Translations under genes and position numbers: made by a program
Assembly: GCA_950022655.1 (NCBI GenBank)
Contig: OX465581.1
Span: 30,971,300-31,035,299, forward strand
DNA length: 64,000 nt
Reading direction: 5' to 3'
Source: Alentia gelatinosa
Taxonomy: Eukaryota > Annelida > Polychaeta > Phyllodocida > Polynoidae
The notes under the pieces: generated by a model
The model's database searches: none
What the model was told of the DNA's origin: nothing
What the model saw: only the letters and a program-made list of their open reading frames with translations
Shown here: positions 22,784 through 35,400 of the stretch, in pieces
How positions within the stretch are numbered: position 1 is the stretch's first letter
Layout of the letters: the number at the start of each line of letters is the position of its first letter

Positions 22784-25700
22784 ATAATTGCGATTAAACG
22801 TGGTTTTGGCCTTATAGCGAGAGTGACTCACTTTAGAGTCTCATTCTCATTAGTTATGATATACACATATAACATCAGCCACATTATTACAACTGGTATC
22901 ACTATATTTGAGTAAGTACATATCAGCAACTAAGGTTCCTCACAAAATACAGGCGTCTTGGTCAAAATTACTTAGAAAATCACTGCCAGCCAGCAATTTT
23001 CGGCATACCGACTTCATTATGGACCAAGAACTTTCAATTAACCATTTTTTGTTTTGATACCTGAGTTAATCTGCAGAACAAAACGTCATGCTACGAAAGC
23101 AGAATACACTGATTTAGACCCTATAATATGTTATCATAAGTAACCATAGTCATTAAACAAGTAAAACAGTGAAAATAAAATTTTAATAATCTAGAAAACC
23201 AATTTGTCCAAAGCACTGGAACTTTATTTATAAAATGATTCACCAGATACCTTGGCAATCTATCACATGTTGATGAAGTCATATCTGACGACAATATACA
23301 CCAAAAACTATTGGTTTGTTATTGGAGAGCATGTCGCATTATCTTGGCGGATAACAATGGCAGGGGCATAGTGTACATTGCGAAGATAAAAGAGCAGTAA
23401 CATTCCTTTCTTGGTTGGTTTATATATTTGGGTGATTTCATACGGAGTCACTACTTCACTTTATCTCAACTGTATTGGAATACAAATAGGACATGGGTGG
23501 TCTACGCATTCCCATCTTTGCTGGTTAGAAGGGGTCCATGAAGCCCAGTGACCATGACGAATATCCATATCTATCAAACCAAATCGTTTTTGAACGTTTT
23601 TGATAGATATGGACCGCACGTGACCAACAACTCTGTCCTATGATTCTTTTTAAATCACATATTATGGCCTTCTATTTCATAAACAAACCATCTATATTAG
23701 TATATAGTAAATATAACTTAGGAGTCTTTCTCCATGAAACAATTGTGCCTTCGCTGAGGGTAGGGGGGAGACTAGAGATTAATGTGTATCCTCATCATAG
23801 GTGGACTGACGATGGTGGTGTCACAGATACATCCACCATGTATCCACCATGTATCAAGTATCTATTTTGTGGCAGAAACATATATCAAATCGCAAGGAAA
23901 GGTATGGAATTCTCGTAAGAATTGCATGGTTCTCTGGAGATAAACAATTCGTCAGCATTCAATATACATACTGATACATCCGTTCATTAGTCTCGAACAG
24001 CTCTGAATATTATACTCTAGAATCGACCAATTGAAACCAAAGTGCCCTTTGCTATGTATGCGGTTTGTATGTGAACAGTATCATGAAAAAAATCATTTGT
24101 TTGAATGAGTTTCTTAACACCCCTCATCCAATTCATATCCTCAGCATAATCATCTAACAGTCTGTAATAAATATTTCATGAGAGCTTCTATTTTGATTTC
24201 GATAGGGTTATAAGGTTGAGCAAGCCAGCAACATTGGACGAAATAACGATACCCAAGCCACTCACTCGGACAGATCTGCATTGCACATTGGGGTTTCGCT
24301 GTTTAAAGAGCAAATTTGTACCAGCTCAATTTTTGGTAGTTAACATAAAATAGGCCACAAAGGTTAAAATAAATGATGACAGAAATCTGCGTTAGTCGGC
24401 TGACGACTTTCATTATCATTCGTAGCACCATTGCATCCAAATCTGGACAGATTTTCTGTGTCCATCACAGCGCCTATATTTTTACTGAACACCCTTGCGA
24501 GGTCAGATGTTTAAAGGGATCTGTCTGAGAGTGGATGGATTCTCCATTGGCATTGTTTCTGATCTTCGTTTCCTATTCACTGACCACGAGCTTTCGATTG
24601 AGTCTGCTGTTTCAAGACATCATCATTTGAGTCACTCATCCTATTCATTATATTATATTATTTAATCTCCAAAAGACAAACACTTGTGAAAATACCAATA
24701 CCTTCTTATAAACTGAACCGGAGGCTGCCAGAACACACACGTAACTACCGATCCTTACTTTGTCTTTCCCATATGAAAAATCCGATGCCCTTGCTTAAGA
24801 AGAATATCAATTAATTATACTTGGAAAGCTTGCAAAGTTTTTTTTATCTCACGATATCAAAATCTATGATTATTTTTAAGAATTCAATTAAAACTGACAA
24901 AGACGATGCCAATAGGTTTAAGTGGTCAATTGGAACAGGTCTACTCCCATTTCACAGCAGGAGACGGCAGCTTTCTGTGTTAATCTGTTATGAGGAAATA
25001 AATTTTGTTTAACCAATACCACAACTCAATTGCTACTCATTATGCTAACAACGGTCCAATATCATATAAATGACTTGGAAGGATTTTTAAAGTACTCTGC
25101 ACAATGGCTTTCACTTTTTAAGTTTAAAAGTGCACACACCTAAGACCGGAAGTAGTATATTATAGAGTTGACGAAGTGCAATGTATTAAGGGACTGGTGC
25201 CGCTAAGAATGTCTTAATTTCTGTCTTAGATGCCCCTTAAATCGATAACTTTTGAGAGAAAAAACTACATGTGTATAGCTGTATTGGTTTTCTTGTTTTA
25301 AACCTTCTGTCACTTGACCAGTAGCAGCTGACTTGTTCACTTATCTTCGTCAAACGGTAACAACTATAGCTATATTAGCATCCGAAATGAGTGGGCGAAA
25401 TGAAAACATCGAAATTCTTTCATCATAGTTTCTAGACTAGTACAATTCACTTCCTAAGGAAATGGCCAATCATCTCTTTTTAATTCGATGTTTATCTATT
25501 GATGGTCCAACAGAAAACGTGTATTATGGATATTATTCCAGGAGTTTAATGGCAACATTTAGCAGCAAAAGTATACCCTTCACTGTTAAACAGCAGCCAA
25601 TGGATGCATCAAATGGTTCTCAGTAGGTCGAACATATCAACAATTTGAACTGTTGGATTATGGCAAATAACCTAGCCACAAGTAATACTTGCCTGCGTCG

Positions 25701-26429
25701 CCCAACGAAAACGCAAAACCCAACGAAAAACACAGGAACTAATCAATCACCCATTGCAAAAGTCTTGTAAATTAAAGAATAAATCAAAGATTACATCATC
25801 CGATAATATGGCATTATGACGTTTTCTACGACCCATGTCGTAGGATTTATGTAAACCACAAAGCGAGTGTCCTGATGCTTTAACTCTCTTTTCATCTTGG
25901 TGTCCTCAAGACGGTTTTCGTTTACATCACAACCTTGATGGGTCTGAAGTTTGGTACACAAATTGTGTTTCTCTGAATAACCTACTATAAATTGGGCCAC
26001 TTGGGCCAAGGATGTTAAGATATTATGGTCGTATCTTGTGGTCATGGACAATTTTATAATTCTAAATGGGCCTTAAATTATATGGACACGGAATTCTCCC
26101 TAATTCTATATGCCTATATATATATATAGACAGTTCAACATGGAAGGAGTGGGGAATGGGGGATGAGTATGTTTGTTTTGGCTAGCTCATATGGCTGCAC
26201 ATCTATTTCTGCAGATAAACGTAATCTATACCACCTAATCTCTAAATGCCAACCACGACTGATTAAAAGACGTGGTTTACATTACATATTAAGCACCCAC
26301 ATGTAGACGTATGTATATAACCACGTATACATTCGTATCACGGAAATCCAATTTGTGAGAATTAATGAACTATCACATGATGTGGCCACACAGACCTTTT
26401 TTTTTAAACTGTTGATGCACACCGGAGCT
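22784..26429. other. No gene recognised
   Basis: AT-rich spacer downstream of BTBD9 (on its 3' side). A 15 bp hairpin stem sits at about 23562-23614 (CATATCTATCAAA and its complement). A short TA dinucleotide run lies near 26115. No coding domain recognised. Confidence 0.4.
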
Positions 26430-29400
26430 TTAGCTGGTAAGCGCTGGGCTCACACTCCGGTCACTGTCCCCGCTGTTGCTGGCACCTCCCTCACCCCCGG
26501 CGCCGGCAACATGCCCGCCCCGGGCCCCATCGGGCTCAGCGTCACCGTGCTCGGGTCCTTCTCCTACGGCTAGGTCCATGTGCTCCATGCCGTAACCATC
26601 GCCGTGGTCTACGACTGCTGGAGGCCGGAGGCCCGCGTGTACATTGATAGGATGTTGGTTCTGGGTCGAGCTTACTCCACTACCACCGGCTCCACTGCCG
26701 CCCGCTCCACTGCCGCCCGCTCCACTGCCGCCCGCCCCGCTGCCTCCCCCGGCGCCGCTCCCCCCGCCACCACTGGCCCCAGCGCCGCTGCAGCTGCCCG
26801 CGCCTTTGTCGTCGGGGGCGGCCGAGGGCAGAGGGACGGTGGATTTAGGGCCGTCGTCCCCACAGAGCTCATCATCCCCGGTCGTAGCTGGACACTCGAA
26901 GTGGACGCAGTGAAACACCTGCAAAAACAATAGCAAGTATATGTATACATTCAAATCCAGCTATAGTGAGGTAGTTTTCTTGAAATACACAACGGCTTTC
27001 CTTGACATAATTCCGACAATGCAGTTCTATTGGCACAATAAAACACAATAAAACAAAAGTTTCTTCATCATTCATGACTGGTTGTAAAAATAAGATGCGA
27101 TTCTCAGTATATATATCTGGAAGTAAGCATAACTTGAATTACCTTGTTTTCAACAATGGCTACACTATCTTTCATTATCCATGGTACACAAAGTCCCAAT
27201 CGAGAATGTATAGAGATTCAGTAAACAACTACCCATTGTTTAAAAACTGTCAGATACCACATCCATGGTATACGGATTCAAAACTGTGGTATACGGCTTC
27301 AAATCCATGGTATACGGGAAAAGTCCATAGAGCAGAAAAATAGTCCCTAGTGATACCCGTAAATATGGCAATTCCTGGGCTATTTGATTACTGGGATTTA
27401 TTAGAGAAAATGAATAATAAATACAACAAACGATGATTTTGTGGGCAGGCAGCTCTGTAAACCCCTCGAAGTTGACGCCGTAACACATTCGCTAACGCTC
27501 ATGTATTACTACGAGTCAACCACTCGTGGTTTATGGCCGCCTATTTACGAAACCACCGATTATTGTTTATTTATACGACCAAGTCGTCAGCGAAGAATTT
27601 ACACCCAAATAGATTGATACAATTTTTGATGTCATTCACATAGTTTAGAAAAAGAGAACAAGGGCTCTAACATGGACGCGCGCGGTACTCCAAATTTCAC
27701 GTCAGGCCAGTTTGATACCTTGTTATTAGCTATTGTTCTGTTTTCTACCATATAAATAATAGTTGATGCATAACAGCAATTCACCTCTTATGCTCACATT
27801 TGTAAATTTTGTTTCAGAATTTCGTATTTAACCATGTCGAAAGCTTTTCCCCCTGTAAAAACAGCTATTGTTAATATTTTGTCGTTGATTGCTTCAAATA
27901 TATCGTTAGTTCGTTTTGATACTGTATCTGATGTAGAAAACCTGGTCTAAATCCTCCCTGTTCTTTTATAAAAAATATTGTTATTTTCCAGATATTGAAA
28001 TAGTTGCATGTGTATCACATTTTCCAATATTTTACCCGAGATAGGTAAGTGTTATGGCCTCAGATTATTAACAGAATGTGGATTGCCTTCCTTAGGTAAG
28101 GGCATTGTCAATCCAGTTTTCCATTCATCAGAAAATATAGCAAATTCAAGAGAGAGCTGATACAATGCAGACTTTATCAACTGAGGCTAGTAGAACTTAA
28201 AGGTTTCCATCCGTCTTTGAACTTAGCTGCCAATATCGGGCCTATGTTTACGAGGAAACTATTCACAGATTCAGATATCTCGTTACTTTCTACAGGTTCG
28301 TTTTCTGGTTTGTGCTCTTTCCCGATAATATTTTATTAACCTCCTCCGAGAAACTTTCTTATGTGTTTCTACCTTATCTTTGATATTGTCTGATTTGGCA
28401 TCGTTGATTCTTCAGGGATGCAAGTTGGGACTAAGGAAAAATTTAAAACCCTTGTAATAAAGAAGCATTTTTAACGTTATTTTGGAGCAGAAAAGCTATG
28501 AATTAATATACATTCTAATTATATCTCTTGTAATATAAGCTTGTAACCTCTGTATGCCTGTGCCTAGATTATTAAACGGGCCCCTGATTCTATTTCAGAG
28601 AGATAGGGGAATCCCCTTTGTGCTCAGCAGCAAAAGAGTAGACTAGCAATAGCATCATTCTCTTATGAGAAAAGATATTTTCTGAGTTAATTAGGAAATA
28701 TGATAAATAAAAAAGTTCCCAAAAGAACATTTAAAGATCTAATCAAAACATGGTCAAATACCTGCCATTTTGGATATAAATCTGAAATTAACCAAAACCA
28801 AAATAAAATAAAAAGTGCAGGACTTAAACAAGTCTATGCCGGCCCAAAAGGCCGGCGTTGGACGGAACGAGGTCGGCAGTGACCACGGCAGAGGGTGAGG
28901 CCCTGTGGCCGGCAACGGTTCCCGTGTATACCCGTCCATAGCGCGGCCGACTGAGGCCCGGAGTCCGGTTACTGATAGCCGAGTAATCCCGTCTTTGATT
29001 TCGGCCCGTAGTGCGGCCGTCAAGGCGTCAAAACATCATATAACTAGAACTGCTGGCAGGAGGTATGAAAGTTCGGAATTCCCTCAATTGACGGAGAACT
29101 TGCATCCCTGATTCTTTTCTTTGTTTGGTTACATAGATTTCGTGCTTGAATATTCTCCTTGTGTGGGTGTGGGGGGGGGGGGGTTCCCTCCTCTGGTATG
29201 GGGTGGAGGTGAGGGGTAGAGGGGGTGAGAGGTTGGCCCTATAACTCGATTAGGAAAATCTCACTAGGCTTTTTCGCCAAAGCTTTATGATTAATGGTGT
29301 TATTTTATATTTTTGGTGAATCACTCTCAGGTGTCACTGGTAGGTCTAGAGTGGAAAAATATAGGTAAAAATCGTTTCCTATATATACATGGTGTAACCC

Positions 29401-32400
29401 CCAATATATGTTGAGAAAAAACATGTTTTCAACATATAGTGGGAGGAACACCCTGTATGTAAAGGAAACGATTTTTACCTGCATATGAAAGCCTATACAG
29501 ACATAGTCTTTACAGTAAAGGTATGGACTTACATCATTCGCTGTGTTGTGAGTGCCTACTAGCTTGATGAATGTGACAGGTTGTCTCCTGAATCTGATCG
29601 TTTGTCGAGATCTGAAAACAAAAAATACGTCTGATTATTCTGTTACTATACTATAGAGGCAAAATGAAAATAAGTAATACAAGTGAGCTCCCTGAATAAA
29701 TTAATCATTCGCACAACAATAGTAAGTTTTTATTTCAAAACAACATTACTGAATCCAATGCACTTTGGGAACCCTGGGCTGAGCCAGTTGCGCCAGGCCA
29801 GTCGAACCTGGACAGACCCAGCGATGAAAGTTGGCACCAAGGAAAAAATGGGAAATTTAAAACACCTTTAAAGACAAATGCGGGTAGGTATCGCAACGCC
29901 CCCTGGTTTAACACTGGTGCTGCCATCTGGTGCCATGAAAATGTAGCAGTTTCTCATAGACACCAATAGATGTTACCTTATTCAGATGGCCTTCCCATAG
30001 AAATTAGCATGGTGACATAATATTTTGTTTAGCATTTCTCATTTGTACATGTTCCCAACTATCATAATCCAAAATTATTTGAAGATAGCAATAGAACATC
30101 ATTGTCATTTAGCAACAAGGTCAAAATATTACATTTTCCCATAGACACCAATAGTTAAGCACTTACATTTTCAGATGGCCCTCCCATAGAAGTTTTTTTT
30201 TGCATTTTCTATTTGATGATATATAGAACTTATATTATCGTGAGTTATTTGCAGATCTCATTAGAATTTAGAAATCCCCCCAACTACCAGCATTTGTCTT
30301 TAACAAGGAATCATTTATAACGTTATTTTGGAACAGAATAGCTATGAATCGATATATATTCCAGTGTTGCCAGTGTATATGAAATGTCGAAGTTCTGTCA
30401 TTTGTCTGAAAGCAAATCCCTGTTCAGACTGGGTCGGGTCGGACTGGTTGAATCAGGTCAGTCTAGTCAGGTTGGGTTTGATCAGTTGGGTTGGACTGGT
30501 TGGGGTTGGTTGGCCAGGAATGGCCGGGTCAAACCAGTTGGGTTGGGCAAGTCGGGTTTGGATTGAACAGGTGAGATTAATTGGGTCAGCCTGTTTTTTT
30601 GGATCAGTCAGTTAGGACAGACTGGTAGTGTCAGACCAAAAGCGTCAGACTGTTCAGTCAGGTGGGATCAGTCAGGCCAGTCGAGTTTTTTTAAATTTGT
30701 ATAATTCAGCTGCAAAGTCATCGCTTTTTGCCCAGGGATGAAAGTCGGGACTGGGGAAAATGTCGGAAATCAAAAACCCTAAAAAGACAAAAAAAAAACA
30801 TATTTTCTGCAATAGAATGATAAACTGGTTTTGAAGAGCTGGCAAGTGCCTGTCCACCCATACTCCACCCCACTTTCAACCCAACCATCAACTCCCATTT
30901 TCTAGGTAGACACGAATATTACAGTAAATATTATTCTTTCAAATGATCCATATAATGCTATCATTGGACCAGTTTCAGTTTAGAAATGTCCTCAAAAAAT
31001 GTGTCTGGATTTGAGAAGCTGACCACATGGCTGCTCACATACCGTTTTTCAAGGAACACATGAATATCTCACTAATTTCTTTTTTTCTTAAAAAATTCCA
31101 CTTCCTAGCACCTACTGCATTTTACTCTTTTTCAAATGGGCCATTTTATTATAACATTCAACGTGTTTTAGGGATAGAAATATGTCCATAAAAGAGTTCT
31201 TCAAAATGAGCCTGTGATTAAAAAAAAAGTCAGATCAAAACTGATATCAGATGCATGATTTAAACATGGGATAAATTAGTATATGATAATTACTAAGTCC
31301 AGTTCTTACATATCCCAAAATATGCCAAATATGCATTAAGAATTGTGTGATATGTGTTTATGGCTGACAAATAAAATGGAGTGTAAATCATTCAGAATCA
31401 TTACCTGCAAGCCTCCTTGGTTTTGTCACAAACCATAGTCCATTTCTGTTGATCAGTTGAAACTTCTACATAGTAACTATAACTTCTTCGGTCGCAATCC
31501 CAGAGCAGCAATCTGGAAACATAGTGTACTGTTAATCCGGTGCATTAAAGGCATGTACAAAATATCTGAGTTCAAAGGATCAATACCAAGACAATACCCT
31601 AGATCCCCAAAGACACCGAGGCAACTGATACTTCACTGTATTGATGCATTCTTGGTAAAGACGCACGTTTTTCCTTAAATTTGCTTGGGTATATTCATCA
31701 AATGAAATACTACTTATTACTGCAACTGGGATTTAGATAAGGCGCTAACATACCATAACGCAAACACAGAATATTTGATATCAGAGCATACCTCATAGAG
31801 TCGATCATGTATGGCTGGGCCAACTGGACCACGATGGCGCCACTGCCCAGTTGGTGACATGTGTACCCGGAATCCCAGTCGTAGTTCTTGGTGTCCCCGT
31901 TAATGAGGGCGTTCCGGCTTCTGCTCACGCCTTCCAGCACGCAGGCGCTCGCATTAACAGTGGCAACGTTCTCCGTGGGAACTGTCAGAAATAAACGTCG
32001 TGTAAACGTGAGTACGTGTCTGGTAGTAAGGTATCATCCTTGGGACTTCAACTGACCTATATGTGTGTGGTTACGAGGCTGGATCGTCTATCCCTATCAG
32101 TATCTCAGTGAAGCGGATTTTAGTTTAACCATTCAACTGACCTATACGTTTGGAGTTCTAACCTTCAGTCTCAAGTGTATTTATTTCTTATGCTGGTTTG
32201 CCTCCCTCTGTCATTCGCTGACGGTACATGTGTTGTTCATTTAATTCATAAACGAAAGCAATACAAACCTTTAAAAGAAAATTGTGGCAAAGGTAGAATC
32301 GCCTTGCCACGTTTTACTAAAATTTTCTTCTTTAGAATAAACCAGCATATCCTGTGAGATTTTAACGAAATTTGCTAGACTCTGATTTACTCTTATCAAT

Positions 32401-35400
32401 AACATCATTACTATTTGGGGATCCACACAAGGGTTCTTTATTCATATGCCATGGCGTTCCACCGTATATTGGGCACAATTCTACTTTCGGTCATATTGTG
32501 TGGTGCTACAGCTATGACAAGTCATGCCTCTCTGAATAAACAAATTCTATATAGCTGCTAACACATTCTATAGTTAACATGGTTTCTATTGAAACTAAAG
32601 GACGCCCCAAACATGGTCGTTCAAACGCTTTTGTTTTGCACATCATAATTGTTGTCAGGATATCCGAATACATTATTATGGCACATACACCAAACTTTAA
32701 TGTCTCCTTATCATTTCATTAAGAAGACTAGTCTAGTTCGCCTTAGAGGGAATATCTTGTCAAGTTAATTATGGATATAAATAACTATGGTACTTGTATT
32801 TAAGAAAATCAAGTACTCACCAATAATGCCATCGTCCAATTTAAATGGCTGTGTAGAGTATTTGCATTCAAAGCTCACCAAGTGAAAGACACGGTTAACT
32901 GTATTGTGGGTCCCAACTATCCGAACGTACCTATCAGAAAAGCCAAAATAAAAGCGCGTCAGTGAGGGAAAAAAATGTTTCAAGTAAATTAGTGACAGGA
33001 AGGATATATACTATTCTCTTACAGCTAATGCCTTAGGTTTAAACATATCAGGCAATGTCCATACGGTTGATTTCTGTGTGACTAGTGAAGTAGGACTGTA
33101 CCTGCAGACTCGCGCTGGGAAACGCATGTGTTGCCAGGACCGACAGAGGTACTTAGTGTGGTCAATTATCCGCACGTAATCAGAGTCATCCATTGACACC
33201 TCAATGTAGTACGAATATGACCTACGAAGATATCCAAATATACAAATCAATCACAACATCTACGTAACTCATTTAATTCAAACATCAAATTCAACTTTCC
33301 AACTATGTACATCCCTAGATATCATTGTCTTGTCATATGGGAGGTGAGGCTTAGTTTTAAATCTATTGCAAAGTTATCATCAAAAATGATGTTATTGATG
33401 CCACATACAAATCGATACTCACAACTTCTTTAGTTATTGTCTTCTTTTTTTTTTACGTTTACTGTCTTGTCTTTTATTCATTACGTTGATAAATACAACT
33501 TGTTCAATTTTGGCATGTGTGATTACCACTTATTGTCCTACTAGTTTCGGCAGGATAAGCGCATTCAAACAAGTGGTATTATGGACTTCCCAAATACTAG
33601 ACTGCAAATCTATAGAGCTGTAGAGATCTACCGATATTTGTAGCAGGGGGTAGATAATGGGGTATCGTACCTAATGTCGCGGTCCCATAGAAGCATCTTA
33701 ATGGTATTGATGATGTAAGGGGATGAGAGTTTGACAACTATGCCCTGACCGTTGTTATCATCTATGGCATGCCTTGTAAACCCATGGTCAAGATCGTAGG
33801 AGGAGGAATTGCCGTCCAACAGAGCTGCCTTCATTTCCCCGTGAAGCACATAGGCACGGTGCTGCTGGGAGGCCACGTTTTCTCCTGGTGCTATAACAAA
33901 AAATAAAATGATAATGAACCTACGATAACATCTTAATTCTCCCTGGCTAATGTAAAAATGGATGAGACTCAGGACAGGGGGGAAAATTGGAAATTTAAAA
34001 CACTTATAAAAGAGATTCATTTATGACATTATTTCAGGACAGAATGGCTATGAATCAATGTATATTCTAATACCGTGAGTGTTGCCGATGTATATGAAAT
34101 GTTAAAATTCCGTCATTTGTCAGAATACTTGCATCCCTGTGTAAAGACTATCCAAAAACAGTCTGGGCACTAGAGTTGAGATCAGTCTAAAGTTCCATGC
34201 ACAATTCATTTCATGACACCCCTCCCCCCCCCCACCCCCCCCACACACACCACCACCTTTATGTCAAACATTCAATGTGCCTATAACTGTGCCTCATGTC
34301 CTGATGAACTGTCAAAGGTACAAGGAGGTAAAATCAATATTGGAAAATATCAACAATATCATTTTAGACTACTCTTAAAAATGCGCAACGACGAAACGTC
34401 CATGGAAACATAATAAAGGTATTAATTCTAAAAACCTGGAGTGCACATGTTTGTGTGGAGAGTTTGAGTTAGACAGAATTATTACCTAACTTGGTCATAA
34501 GAACGGTATAATCAGCTTTTTTTTTTATAGACCCGTCTCTTTGATAGCTTATAAACATAGCTTAAAGCTTTCACATTCGTCAACGTTCATGAAGGGTATC
34601 CTAGCTGTATCCCGTCTTACCTGGCAAACCTGCATCATAGCCTCATTTCTATGTTCACTTCAATTTGTCAAGAGAAACAGCTTATAGGGATTGATTTTTA
34701 CAACCAGGGTTCGTACATAGACAGCCTAATCAAATTCCAGGCTTCTTCCAGGCTTTTCCAGGCCCTAATATTTCTTTTCCAGGCACATAACAATCTGAAT
34801 CAATACCATCTTGCTAGTGAAACAAATATGAAGACAAATAATCAAAACAGCTATACTATTAGCAAAGAGGATTTTTGGAAATATCTAATCCAAGTCACTC
34901 AAATTTCATAGGCAGTCAGGTACCGTAGTTAAGGAAGGCTAATAACGTCCAGAATTTCATAGTCTAAAAAAATGTTTTTATGCAAAACTAAATTTTCCAG
35001 GCTCTTCCAGGTTTTTGCAGGTTCTCTGTGAGAATTCCAGGCTTTTCCAGGCCTGGAAAACCCAAAAGCATAATTCCAGGCTTTTCCAGGCTTTCCAGGC
35101 TCTGTACGAACCCTGTACAACAAACCAAAACAGGGTCGAATACCTGGAGCGTTTGCAGCATGACTATCTAGTAAGACAGATATTCCAAATCCACTGTGGC
35201 TCATAAAGAGTACAATTAACATGCTAACCCAAATACCTTTTTGCGTTTCTTTGTTGTCTGTTTTTGTATTACGGGTTTATGATGAAGCATCAATTCTTAC
35301 CCAGAAAGCCGCGGTAGTGAAGTTCGGTCTTCCTACTCTCATTCTGCACCTTGATGGCGTCGAGAATGGCGTCTGCAGGTACGAGTAGTGAGGGGCGCAC

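Noticed and set aside
26644..26950. Proline/alanine-rich ORFs overlapping the BTBD9 last exon
   Set aside because: Other-frame shadows of the Gly-Ser-Ala repeat in the true BTBD9 frame.
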